From NCBI GenBank assembly GCA_937922805.1, contig CALAJV010000014.1:1-64000 (forward strand): 64,000 nucleotides of DNA, read 5' to 3'. Below the pieces are notes generated by a model that saw nothing but the letters and a program-made list of their open reading frames with translations, made no database searches and had not been told where the DNA came from. Each line of letters starts with the position of its first letter. The first letter of the stretch is position 1. Below are positions 54,917 to 63,190 of this stretch, one piece after another. Made by a program: the position numbers and the translations under genes. Origin of the DNA: an uncultured Acidimicrobiales bacterium (GTDB lineage Bacteria; Actinomycetota; Acidimicrobiia; Acidimicrobiales; SZUA-35).

Positions 54917-55804
54917 GTGACTACGACCGTGACGATTACTGGCACTGGAACTCCCATTGTGGATCCGAATCGAGCTGGCCCTGGGGTGCTTGTTCACTTC
55001 GAATCTCAAGCCAACGGGTCAGATGGTAAATCGGAGCCGCACCATACTCGCCTGCAATTCGATGCTGGGCGCAATACGGTGGCCCGACTGGCCGGCGCTG
55101 GCGTTGCCACTCAAGATCTAGATGCAGTGTTTCTAACCCATTTCCACAGCGACCATTTGGTTGGGTTGCAAGATCTTGTCCTGACTCGTTGGATTTTGGA
55201 TCGAGACGACGCCGTTCCTCACTTAGACATCGTGGCCCCGAACGGAGCGACGAACCGATTCTGCCATCGGATGCTTGAGATCTGGGACGATGACTTAGCT
55301 GTTCGCAGTCACCATAATCATCGGGACCCAAGCCCAAGAATCACTATCGAAGGATTCGATTGTCCGGCGGTCCCGACCGAAGTTTGGTCGAATGATCACG
55401 TCAGAGTACTGGCTGGCCCAGTTCGCCATGAACCAGTCGAGAACGCTGTCGGCTATCGAATCGAGACCCCCGACGGCGTGGTCGCTATCAGTGGAGACAC
55501 CAATGTTTGCGACGAAATGTATGAACTGAGTGATGGTGCTACGGTCCTAGTTCATGAGGCGATGCGAACAAAACTAATCGCGGAGCGCCCCGCCCACCTT
55601 CAATACATCATCGATTATCACAGCGATACCGAGGAGCTCGGATCGCTCGCGGCCCGGCTTGGGGTTCCTCATCTGTTGTTGACTCACCTAATACCGCCGC
55701 CGCAAAGTCCGGAAGAAAAGGCGTTGTTCGCCAGCGAAGTTAGAGCGGGTGGGTTTGGCGGGAATTTGATTGTTTGCGATGATCTCGACAGCGTTAGTTT
55801 TTAG
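54917..55804 (+). CDS. MBL-fold metallo-hydrolase (RNase Z/arylsulfatase-like)
   Basis: 295 residues from the GTG at 54917 (VTTTVTITGTGTP), where the fold begins; a longer frame upstream lacks similarity. The dinuclear metal motif THFHSDH is intact, with later ligands GDTNVCDE and a terminal HLIPPP. GxGTP near the start resembles the RNase Z-like group, which includes arylsulfatases, phosphodiesterases and lactonases. Function is not assignable further. It is convergent with the MerR gene and overlaps its stop by about 11 bases. Confidence 0.88.
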   Translation: MTTTVTITGTGTPIVDPNRAGPGVLVHFESQANGSDGKSEPHHTRLQFDAGRNTVARLAGAGVATQDLDAVFLTHFHSDHLVGLQDLVLTRWILDRDDAVPHLDIVAPNGATNRFCHRMLEIWDDDLAVRSHHNHRDPSPRITIEGFDCPAVPTEVWSNDHVRVLAGPVRHEPVENAVGYRIETPDGVVAISGDTNVCDEMYELSDGATVLVHEAMRTKLIAERPAHLQYIIDYHSDTEELGSLAARLGVPHLLLTHLIPPPQSPEEKALFASEVRAGGFGGNLIVCDDLDSVSF

Positions 55805-56582
55805 GTTGGCTACTAGCCAGCTGATGTATGTAGTCGTCAGCAAACCGTCTGAAGTGTTCATGAAGTTCTGCGGTGACGACGGCTGTAGCCAGGCTCGATA
55901 GCTTGCTTGCATCGGTGACTACCGAATCCAAAGCGCCGCGCTCCGACTTTACTGATTCGACGTCGGACCAGAGGTGGCGCTCGAATAGCTGTCGGAACCG
56001 GTCGGCGATTTCACGGATAGATTCCTTTACCAGTTCGTACTGATCAAGAATCTCACCGACCGGGATGCCGAGCTGCGCTATCTCCGGTCCGATTTCGACG
56101 AAAGCGGGAACTGGTACGACCACTTCCGCTCCGTCAAGCTCGACCAAGCCCAACAAGGCCGCACGTTGAATGTCGGCTTGGGTCAGGACCACACCCTCGA
56201 AGCGGGCTAACAACTCGGCCATGGAAAGTCGTAGCGGTTGCCTTACTAACAGTGGGGCGACGTCGGTTACGCCCAGGTGATGATCGAGGCTTTGTCCAAC
56301 CTCCCAGGCGTCGAGCGACTCTTTGATCGCCGCGAGTGAGAAGCCTCGCGTTTGGAGGTGGGCGATTAGAACGAGTCGCTGCCGATGTTGTTCGCCGTAG
56401 TAACCAACCCGGCCTCGACGTTCCGGCCGGGGGAGGATGCCTTTGTTCTGATACATCCTGACGGTGGAGACGGGGATTTTGGCGAACTGAGCGACCTCAT
56501 CAATTGTCATGCTGTGATGAACAGCATCGTCAAGCTCATCTCGTTCGTTCGAATCAGTTGCTGGATCCGCCGTGAGGTTCAT
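55794..56582 (-). CDS. MerR-family transcriptional regulator
   Basis: 262 residues. The MerR N-terminal winged helix is clear (MTIDEVAQFAKIPVSTVRMY and GILPRPERRGRVGYYGEQH), with a dimerisation helix next. The C-terminal effector part lacks the Cys pairs of metal-sensing MerR proteins, so a small-molecule or unknown signal is more likely. It is divergent from the YndJ-DUF1990 gene with a 154-base gap and may control it. Confidence 0.88.
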   Translation of the reverse strand: MNLTADPATDSNERDELDDAVHHSMTIDEVAQFAKIPVSTVRMYQNKGILPRPERRGRVGYYGEQHRQRLVLIAHLQTRGFSLAAIKESLDAWEVGQSLDHHLGVTDVAPLLVRQPLRLSMAELLARFEGVVLTQADIQRAALLGLVELDGAEVVVPVPAFVEIGPEIAQLGIPVGEILDQYELVKESIREIADRFRQLFERHLWSDVESVKSERGALDSVVTDASKLSSLATAVVTAELHEHFRRFADDYIHQLASSQPKN

Positions 56583-56736
56583 GATGGTTCGTTCCGATCG
56601 CGATATCTTGCTAACGTTTACTAACTAAGTATATACTATCTCATAAGATAGAGACAGCACAATGTGAAAACTGGCCTGCAATCCCCGGATACCTCTATTA
56701 GGGCAACTGGCGATGACAACGACTGGAACAGATTGA

Positions 56737-58329
56737 ATGGCGGACACTGCGAAAGAAACCAAGCCAAGGGTCGATGAATCGGCTGACCCGCTACTGGCCC
56801 GACTGGAAGGGCCGTCGATTTTACCAACCGTCGGAGGCGCTGTCTGGCTACTTTGGTCCGTCGTTACCCGCCCTGAGTGGACGGTTGTGATTTTGATGAT
56901 GTCGCCTTTCGTTCTCGTCCCGCTAGGCCTTCGCCTGGCCAGCGACCCGAGCACAGGCCCTACGACCGATTTGTTGAGACGAATCAGAACCGCCTCCATC
57001 CCACTCGCCCTAGTCGCCGCTCTCTCGTTTTCAGTTGATACTGGAGCGGTAGCAGCGCTGCTAACGGTGCCCTGGCTCTTACTTACCATTACGGTTGCCA
57101 CCGTTGGCCTTTTCCGATTCCTTTCCCGTCGCCGGTTCGATGAGCCGGGCATTGGGGTCGACGCTGGGCTCGCTTTCCTCGCCGTCGGCGGCGCCTGGCT
57201 CACGTTGACTCGAATGGGAGCCAACCCGCTCGGCTTCAGCGACGTGATCGTTCGCCTCACCGCGGTTCACTTCCACTACGCCGGCTTTGCCCTTCCGATT
57301 GCCGCTGGCTTGGTCGCCATTCGAAGCAAACGCAGTTGGTTGTTTCCTCTGAGCACCATTTTCGGGGTTCCTCTGACCGCTATTGGAATTACTACTGGCG
57401 GCTTACTGGAGTGGTTCGCCGCTACCGTCATGGCCTGTGCCGGCATCGCTGTCGCCGGCACCATGATCCGTCATGCCGGCGAGCTCAGCGGATGGCCCAG
57501 TCAACTACTTCGACTAGCCGGTTGCGCTTTGATCGTTGGGATGGGCCTGGCCTTGCTGTACTCGTGGAGTAATGGCTTTGATCTTATTGGCCTCGATTAC
57601 CTGACCATCCCAACCATCGACTGGATGGTTCGCACTCATGGAAGCTTGAACGCGTTGGGGTTTGGACTACTAGCGCTCGTTGCGCTGACCGCTACGCAAT
57701 CTTTCGGTAGCTCTACCGGTGTCAACCACCGTCGGAACTCGTTTCACCTGGGCCGGCCGAGCAATGATCATCTGGCGGCACTGCAAGCAGAGGCGGCCAC
57801 GACCGAGCCAGACACAAGCGTTGGATTACTGTCGGATGGTCAGCCGAATGGAGAAATACCTGATGGTTTTCGTCTCGACATCTGGCAACGCCCGATTGAC
57901 AATTTTGACGACGCGAAAGCGGCCATCGTCGAGTGGGCTGGCCACAAGCGAGCTGGAATCGCGTGTTTTCCTAGTCGGGCTCCAATCGAGGTAGGGCAAA
58001 CGGTAAGCCTTGCGATTCCGGTCGGACCGATCTCGACAACGGCCACCAGCCGAATCGTCGACGTTATCGACGAAGTCGACCGGTTTGGGTTTACCTACTT
58101 AGCACTCCCCCATCACCCTGAACGGGGAGAAGAAAGCTTCATAGTGCATCGCCGGAATGATCAGCCGAGCGTCGCGTCGGATGCCGACCTCGACGCCACA
58201 GGTGGGACCGTTGAAGTTACGGCGGTTTGGAGTACCGGAGGGGTCGCCAGTGACCTCCTACGTCCGCTAACCCGGTTCCTTCAACGTCGGGCGATCGAAC
58301 GATACTTGGTTGGTATCGCTGGCCGATAA
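56737..58329 (+). CDS. YndJ-like membrane protein fused to a DUF1990 domain
   Basis: 530 residues. The first 335 or so have about nine to ten hydrophobic segments and the YndJ-like motifs AVHFHYAGFALPIAAGLVA and MVRTHGSLNALGFGLLAL. The last 200 (from about VNHRRNSFHLGR) match the DUF1990 type (GFRLDIWQRPIDNFDDAKAA, FTYLALPHHPERGEESFIV). Neither half has a known biochemical role; both histidine motifs suggest a metal or heme site in the membrane part. Divergent from the MerR gene. Confidence 0.85.
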   Translation: MADTAKETKPRVDESADPLLARLEGPSILPTVGGAVWLLWSVVTRPEWTVVILMMSPFVLVPLGLRLASDPSTGPTTDLLRRIRTASIPLALVAALSFSVDTGAVAALLTVPWLLLTITVATVGLFRFLSRRRFDEPGIGVDAGLAFLAVGGAWLTLTRMGANPLGFSDVIVRLTAVHFHYAGFALPIAAGLVAIRSKRSWLFPLSTIFGVPLTAIGITTGGLLEWFAATVMACAGIAVAGTMIRHAGELSGWPSQLLRLAGCALIVGMGLALLYSWSNGFDLIGLDYLTIPTIDWMVRTHGSLNALGFGLLALVALTATQSFGSSTGVNHRRNSFHLGRPSNDHLAALQAEAATTEPDTSVGLLSDGQPNGEIPDGFRLDIWQRPIDNFDDAKAAIVEWAGHKRAGIACFPSRAPIEVGQTVSLAIPVGPISTTATSRIVDVIDEVDRFGFTYLALPHHPERGEESFIVHRRNDQPSVASDADLDATGGTVEVTAVWSTGGVASDLLRPLTRFLQRRAIERYLVGIAGR

Positions 58330-58426
58330 GTTACGAGACGGTTGGGGCCCGTGTTGTCGAGAACGCTCTGCTCCGCAGCTATTGTGTTTCGACTTTCGGG
58401 GTGGCCGTCATACGATCGTCAACGTC

Positions 58427-58449
58427 TCGCCATAGATGGCGACCTTTTA
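58427..58449 (+). terminator. Candidate terminator after the YndJ-DUF1990 gene
   Basis: TCGCCAT (58427-58433) pairs with ATGGCGA (58436-58442) around two bases (realistically a smaller stem with a tetraloop), followed by CCTTTT. It lies about 100 bases after the stop and before the SulP gene. Confidence 0.5.
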
Positions 58450-58581
58450 GGTCTAAATGCTTAAGTCAGGACCATTGGTGACCGATGGCACGGCAGCGTG
58501 TTCGGCACCGGTCGGTACGATCGACGCAAGCGCCGTGGTTCAACTGCGTTCTACCTTCCGATCGCATCAGCCAAGGTGTCC

Positions 58582-60054
58582 ATGTCTTTCCAGCAATTCC
58601 GCCTCGATCCGCGCACAAACCTGCTATCAGGTCTGGTTGTCGCCCTGGCCTTGATTCCCGAGGCCATCTCATTCTCCATTATCGCTGGCGTCGACCCCAA
58701 GGTTGGGCTGTACGCATCGTTTTCGATTGCCATCATTATCTCGTTCGCTGGTGGTCGCCCAGGCATGATTTCGGCCGCTACTGGAGCGATGGCGCTGGTT
58801 ATTGTCTCGCTGGTCGAACAGTACGGAACTGGCTACTTGTTCGCGGCAACGATCTTGGCTGGCGTAATCCAGGTTGGACTGGGTTACCTCGGCGTTGGCG
58901 AGCTCATGCGTTTCGTGCCGAGGACGGTGATGATCGGCTTTGTTAATGCTCTTGCCATCCTGATCTTCCTCGCTCAGATTCCTCACATCTTTTTGACCGA
59001 GACCGGCGCGCCGCAAACGATGAATCTGTTGTTCATCGCTGCTGGACTCGCAATCATTTATGGGCTTCCCCGCATTAACAAGGCGGTACCTTCGCCTCTC
59101 GTTGCAATCGTTGTGCTTGCCTCTATAACTATGGCTCTCAACCTGGATCTCCCAACCGTTGGCGACATGGGCGAGTTGCCGAGCACGATCCCATTCTTCG
59201 GTCTTCCTGAGGTCCCGTTGGGGCTTGAAATGTTCCAGGTTATTCTCCCGTATTCGATCACGCTGGCTTTGGTTGGCCTGCTTGAATCGCTCTTGACGGC
59301 CCAGCTTCTTGACGACCTGACCGACACTGGTTCTGACAAAAACATGGAAGCTCGCGGGCAAGGAGTTGCCAACATCGCAACCGGCTTCCTTGGGGGCATG
59401 GCCGGATGCGCCATGATCGGTCAGTCAATGATCAACCATCAATCTGGTGGCCGAACCCGCCTCTCGACCTTAGCGTCGGGCGTATTTCTGTTAATTCTGA
59501 TTCTGGGCCTAGGCGACCTCGTGGCTCAAATTCCGATGGCGGCGCTGGTTGCGGTCATGATCATGGTTTCGATCGGCACGTTCAACTGGTCAAGTATTAA
59601 GCCCGAGGTTGTTCGTTCGGTTCCAGTAGCCGAGACGCTCGTTATGATCACCACCGTTGGGGTCGTAGTGTTTACTCACAACTTGGCCTACGGCGTTGGA
59701 GCTGGCATCGTGTTGTCGGCTGTCTTCTTCGTCCGCCACGTTTCCCATGTGGTCAACGTCACGAGTGTGGTCGACCCAGACAATGCTGAACGTTTATATG
59801 CAGTCCGGGGCGAACTTTTCTTCGGTTCCACCAACGAGCTCGTTCACTCGTTCGACTACGACTCGGTAAACGTGCCGTTGGTTGAAATCGACCTCACCGA
59901 AGCTCGAGTCTGGGATACCTCAGCAGTTGCTGCGCTCGACACAGTCGTTGCCAAGTTCGCCGACCGAGGTATTGAAGCGAAGCTAATCGGCCTGAACCGT
60001 CACGCCGAACGGCTCCACGGTAAAACCACCGGGAAAGTCTCAACCGGACACTAG
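58582..60054 (+). CDS. SulP-family anion transporter with STAS domain
   Basis: 490 residues from the ATG at 58582; an upstream in-frame extension is basic and polar and is discarded. The SulP core signature is seen at the N-terminus (RTNLLSGLVVALALIPEAIS, SIIAGVDPKVGLYASF) and at GGMAGCAMIGQSMINHQSGG, with about ten to twelve hydrophobic segments. A STAS domain ends the protein (VRGELFFGSTNELVHSF, VWDTSAVAALDTV). The family carries sulfate, bicarbonate or other anions by Na+ or H+ symport or exchange. Substrate is unknown. Confidence 0.92.
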   Translation: MSFQQFRLDPRTNLLSGLVVALALIPEAISFSIIAGVDPKVGLYASFSIAIIISFAGGRPGMISAATGAMALVIVSLVEQYGTGYLFAATILAGVIQVGLGYLGVGELMRFVPRTVMIGFVNALAILIFLAQIPHIFLTETGAPQTMNLLFIAAGLAIIYGLPRINKAVPSPLVAIVVLASITMALNLDLPTVGDMGELPSTIPFFGLPEVPLGLEMFQVILPYSITLALVGLLESLLTAQLLDDLTDTGSDKNMEARGQGVANIATGFLGGMAGCAMIGQSMINHQSGGRTRLSTLASGVFLLILILGLGDLVAQIPMAALVAVMIMVSIGTFNWSSIKPEVVRSVPVAETLVMITTVGVVVFTHNLAYGVGAGIVLSAVFFVRHVSHVVNVTSVVDPDNAERLYAVRGELFFGSTNELVHSFDYDSVNVPLVEIDLTEARVWDTSAVAALDTVVAKFADRGIEAKLIGLNRHAERLHGKTTGKVSTGH

Positions 60055-60145
60055 AAGCACAACTCGTTCTGTCCGTTTCGCAGGGCTCGGTCGTGTACTC
60101 GTTGGTTTCGGACTCTGTTGCGTTCTGACCGGGCACCAAGAACGT

Positions 60146-60940
60146 TCACCCATCGTTAACTTGTTCAGCCATCCACTGTCGTTTCACCTTTCGCCAATCC
60201 TCATCGGTGTGGAGTCGACGCCAATAGGGTGAAATTGAGGCGCCGTTGAGATCAATGCCTCGGTCGATGGCTAGGTGACGGCGGACTGCCCGAACTTCGG
60301 CCGCTTCGCCGTGAACGAAGATGTCGAACGTGCCGTCTGGAAATGCTGCTGCGGCAACTGAATCGGCCACCCATTGCTCAGAGTCAGCGGCCTGTTTGCG
60401 GTAGAGCCAGCGGATCTCGACGTCGTCAGCTTGTGGGAGCTCGATTTCGTACCCTGGTCCATCGACGACTACGAAAACAAGTCCGCGACCGCCGGGGCCG
60501 ATCCGCTGCAAGCTGGCACCGATCGCTCCGACAGCGCTCTCATCTCCTACAAAAAGGTGCCAGTCAACGTTCGGTGATGGGGCATATGAGCCTCCTGGTC
60601 CGTCAAATTGAAGCCGATCTCCAGGCTTGGCCCGTTGGGCCCAACTACCGGCGTACCCGGAATCACCGTGGGCAACGAAGTCAATAGACAGCGCTTGACT
60701 TTCTGGTCGCCATTCCCGGATCGTGAAGCGCCTTGGCCGGGGGCGGTATTCGTCTGGTATGCCGACGAGATCTTCGGGCCCAAACGGAACGGTAACCGGC
60801 GACTCTGCCGGAAGGAACCGGGCGTTGATATAGGCGTCGGTTGCGGTGGCACCCTCGAACTGATCGAGGGTGCCACCGGTTAGAACGACGCGCAGTACAT
60901 CTGGGCTGAGTTTTTCGACGTGGTCAACTTCTGCATACAT
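60146..60940 (-). CDS. Siderophore-interacting protein (FAD-binding ferric-chelate reductase family)
   Basis: 264 residues. The FAD-binding motif RPRRFTIREW matches the RxYTxR-type site of the ViuB/YqjH group, with IDFVAHGDSGYAGSWAQRA and the C-terminal FVHGEAAEVRAVRRHL and GASISPYWRRLHTDEDW. Members reduce ferric-siderophores in the cytoplasm to release iron. It follows a VOC gene on the same strand by 50 bases; a possible IdeR/DtxR box lies upstream of the pair. Confidence 0.93.
   Translation of the reverse strand: MYAEVDHVEKLSPDVLRVVLTGGTLDQFEGATATDAYINARFLPAESPVTVPFGPEDLVGIPDEYRPRPRRFTIREWRPESQALSIDFVAHGDSGYAGSWAQRAKPGDRLQFDGPGGSYAPSPNVDWHLFVGDESAVGAIGASLQRIGPGGRGLVFVVVDGPGYEIELPQADDVEIRWLYRKQAADSEQWVADSVAAAAFPDGTFDIFVHGEAAEVRAVRRHLAIDRGIDLNGASISPYWRRLHTDEDWRKVKRQWMAEQVNDG
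60844..60878. repeat. Perfect 15-bp inverted repeat within the siderophore-interacting gene
   Basis: Arms 60844-60858 (CGGTGGCACCCTCGA) and 60864-60878 are exact reverse complements around a 5-base loop. It lies at about codons 21-32, close to the start of the gene, and would form a very stable mRNA hairpin. Confidence 0.9.
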
Positions 60941-60990
60941 AGGTTTCTCCTTGAGTCTGAATTGTGCTGTTGGTTGCTTTGGGGCGAGCT

Positions 60991-61389
60991 CTACACCGCT
61001 CCGATGGCGTGATTGGAGTTCACGACGAGGGTGTTACCCTCGGGATCGGTTGCGGTGAAACGGTCGTGGGGGTGGCCCCGCTGGATCACCGACGGTGTTG
61101 CCCCTTCGGCCTTGAGAACGGCTCGGGTTTCGTCAATGTCGTCAACAATCAGGTCTAAGGTTGCGACTCCAGGTTGGCCGGATTGAATGATTAGATGGGT
61201 TCCACCCCGAAGCTCAACGATCGATGCCCGACCCATGTTCACCACAAGGCGCATGCCGATTGCGGTGTAGAAGTTGGTCATTGTGTTTACGTCGGCAGCC
61301 GAGATGGACATGTGGCCGATTCCGAATCGAGGTCGAAGATCTTCATTTTCGCTACGAGTGGTGGCCGGTTTGCGTTGCAATACTGACAT
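60991..61389 (-). CDS. VOC-superfamily (glyoxalase/dioxygenase-like) protein
   Basis: 132 residues from the ATG at 61389, with AAGGAG seven bases upstream. One VOC half: FGIGHMSISAADVNTMTNFY, then THLIIQSG and FTATDPEGNTLVVNSN at the end. The ligand positions H and possibly E are partly present. Substrate is unknown. Its partnership with the siderophore-interacting gene and the upstream box suggest iron-linked regulation. Confidence 0.8.
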   Translation of the reverse strand: MSVLQRKPATTRSENEDLRPRFGIGHMSISAADVNTMTNFYTAIGMRLVVNMGRASIVELRGGTHLIIQSGQPGVATLDLIVDDIDETRAVLKAEGATPSVIQRGHPHDRFTATDPEGNTLVVNSNHAIGAV

Positions 61390-61415
61390 TAAGATAATCT
61401 CCTTCAAGAGGTTTG

Positions 61416-61434
61416 TTAGGTAAGGTTAACAACC
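61416..61434. promoter_or_regulatory. IdeR/DtxR-like iron box
   Basis: TTAGGTAAGGTTAACAACC matches the 19-base IdeR/DtxR consensus TTAGGTTAGGCTAACCTAA at 13 positions (8 of 9 in the left half). It lies about 30 bases before the VOC start in the minus-strand operon that includes a siderophore-interacting protein. Confidence 0.5.
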
Positions 61435-61567
61435 GACGTCTAGTCTGCTATATTCCCCTTCAGAAAAGAAATTGCCCAGAGACTCACGAACTCCCTGTTC
61501 AAGCCGAGTTTGAACCAAACCCGACGAGGCGTTAGGGTCGGGCGACCCCGTTATTAGGAGAACCAGA

Positions 61568-62536
61568 GTGACTCGGCTTGGCTACCAAATTCCGAACTTT
61601 ACCTATCCTGGCGTCGATGAATCCGACATCTTCGCTTCGGTGATCGCTCAGGCTAAGGCGGCCGAGGCCGCCGGTTTCGACCGGGTGTTCGTGATGGATC
61701 ACTTCTACCAATTGCCGGGGATAGGAGCACCCAACGAACCAATGTTTGAGTGCTACACCATGCTCTCTGCGCTTGCCCAACATACTGAAACGGTTCGCTT
61801 GTCATCGCTAGTAACCGGGAACACGTATCGTCACCCCACGTTGCTAGCGAAGACAATTACCGCGCTCGACCATGTCTCCAACGGTCGAGCCACACTTGGG
61901 ATTGGAGCCGGCTGGTTTGAGCTAGAGCACAATTCGCTCGGATACGAGTTCGGGACGTTTACCGATCGTTTCGAGAAGCTAGAAGAGTCGCTTCAAATTA
62001 TCGGTCCGATGCTGCGGGGCGAGCCAGTAAGCCTAGACGGGAAGCACTATCAGGTTGTTGACGCCATCAACTCCCCTGCTCCGATTTCTCGGATCCCAAT
62101 CATGATCGGCGGAAACGGTGAGAAAAAGACGTTACGTATGGTCGCTCAGTATGCCGATGAGTCGAACCTTGCCACTGGGCCGATCGAAGAGATACCGCGC
62201 AAACTCGATGCGCTCGCCGCTCATTGCGAGCGACTTGGCCGCGATCGCTCCGAGATCAAGGTGACCAAGCTGCAAATGGTGCTGGTAGCTCCGACTATGG
62301 AAGAAGCCGAATCCGACTTAAACAACATTGCCACCGTTAAAGGATGGAACGACGAGGTCATCGAGGTCGTGAAGAGTATTTTGATCTACGGCGACGCCGA
62401 CACGGTTGGCGAGCGACTCCAAGCCTGTATGGACACCGGTATCGACGGCATGACCATTAACCTTCCGGGCAACGGCCACGACACCGACCGAATTGGTCTC
62501 CTAGGCGAGATTGGACTAGCGGCCACAGCCAGCTGA
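61568..62536 (+). CDS. LLM-class F420-dependent oxidoreductase
   Basis: 322 residues from a GTG with TTAGGAG upstream. TIM-barrel luciferase-like pattern: FDRVFVMDHFYQ, RLSSLVTGNTYRHPTLLAKT, GRATLGIGAGWFELEHNSLG and PIMIGGNGEKKTLRMVAQYAD, as in F420-dependent oxidoreductases of actinobacteria. Substrate is unknown. Divergent from the VOC/SIP operon. Confidence 0.92.
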   Translation: MTRLGYQIPNFTYPGVDESDIFASVIAQAKAAEAAGFDRVFVMDHFYQLPGIGAPNEPMFECYTMLSALAQHTETVRLSSLVTGNTYRHPTLLAKTITALDHVSNGRATLGIGAGWFELEHNSLGYEFGTFTDRFEKLEESLQIIGPMLRGEPVSLDGKHYQVVDAINSPAPISRIPIMIGGNGEKKTLRMVAQYADESNLATGPIEEIPRKLDALAAHCERLGRDRSEIKVTKLQMVLVAPTMEEAESDLNNIATVKGWNDEVIEVVKSILIYGDADTVGERLQACMDTGIDGMTINLPGNGHDTDRIGLLGEIGLAATAS

Positions 62537-62674
62537 TGCCAGCCGGTTCACACCAGGCAAACCCCGTAGCGCCTCGCTAATCAGGAAGTTCCGGGACGAG
62601 CTGGGATCGGCAAGCTGTGTGACTGCTCCCAGACCAGTTGAGGAAGCTGCTTTGACTGCTCGCTGCGTCGAACC

Positions 62675-62944
62675 TCAGCCGTCGTTACCGGAGGCTGGCT
62701 CAGACGCTGTTTTGGCGTTTTTGACCCTGATTCGCTCGCCGTCGAGATCGGTTCCGTTCAAGTTGCGGACCGCTGCTTTAGCGTCGCCAACTTTCGGCAT
62801 TTCAACGAACCCGAACCCTTTTGACCGTCCGGTTTTCGCGTCGGTCACGATGGTGCACGATTGGACCGCTCCGTACGCTTCGAACAGATCTTTTAGGTCA
62901 GACTCGGTTGTTGATCGGTCAAGGTTACGAACGAGCAGTCTCAT
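62675..62944 (-). CDS. RRM-domain RNA-binding protein
   Basis: 89 residues from the ATG at 62944. RNP2 is LLVRNL at the N-terminus and RNP1 is KGFGFVEM, with a complete single RRM and an acidic tail. Small bacterial RRM proteins of this type bind single-stranded RNA and are often cold-induced. An upstream in-frame extension lacks RRM features and is not used. Confidence 0.9.
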   Translation of the reverse strand: MRLLVRNLDRSTTESDLKDLFEAYGAVQSCTIVTDAKTGRSKGFGFVEMPKVGDAKAAVRNLNGTDLDGERIRVKNAKTASEPASGNDG

Positions 62945-63190
62945 TGTCTGAGTCTGCCACTGCTGGCCGAGCACCCACACGCCAACAGCAATTCGAGACA
63001 TGACTGCCAATCAATTCGACCATAACTAGCCGATCGCTGGTCTCGGAACGTCCGGTTGTTCGCTGAGGTTCGAAAACGGCTTCGTCGCTCACTTCGCGAA
63101 GTTGCTAGTTCCGCCCCGCTAAATCCACTGGAAACCACTGCTGCTGGCATCTGGTAACGGACCGAACCTCATGAAGGTTGGAACTCAACA

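Noticed and set aside
56625-57260. 211-codon minus-strand frame opposite the YndJ gene
   Set aside because: It is antisense to a clear membrane-protein gene and its composition (Ser/Thr/Arg, no domains) is that of a shadow frame.
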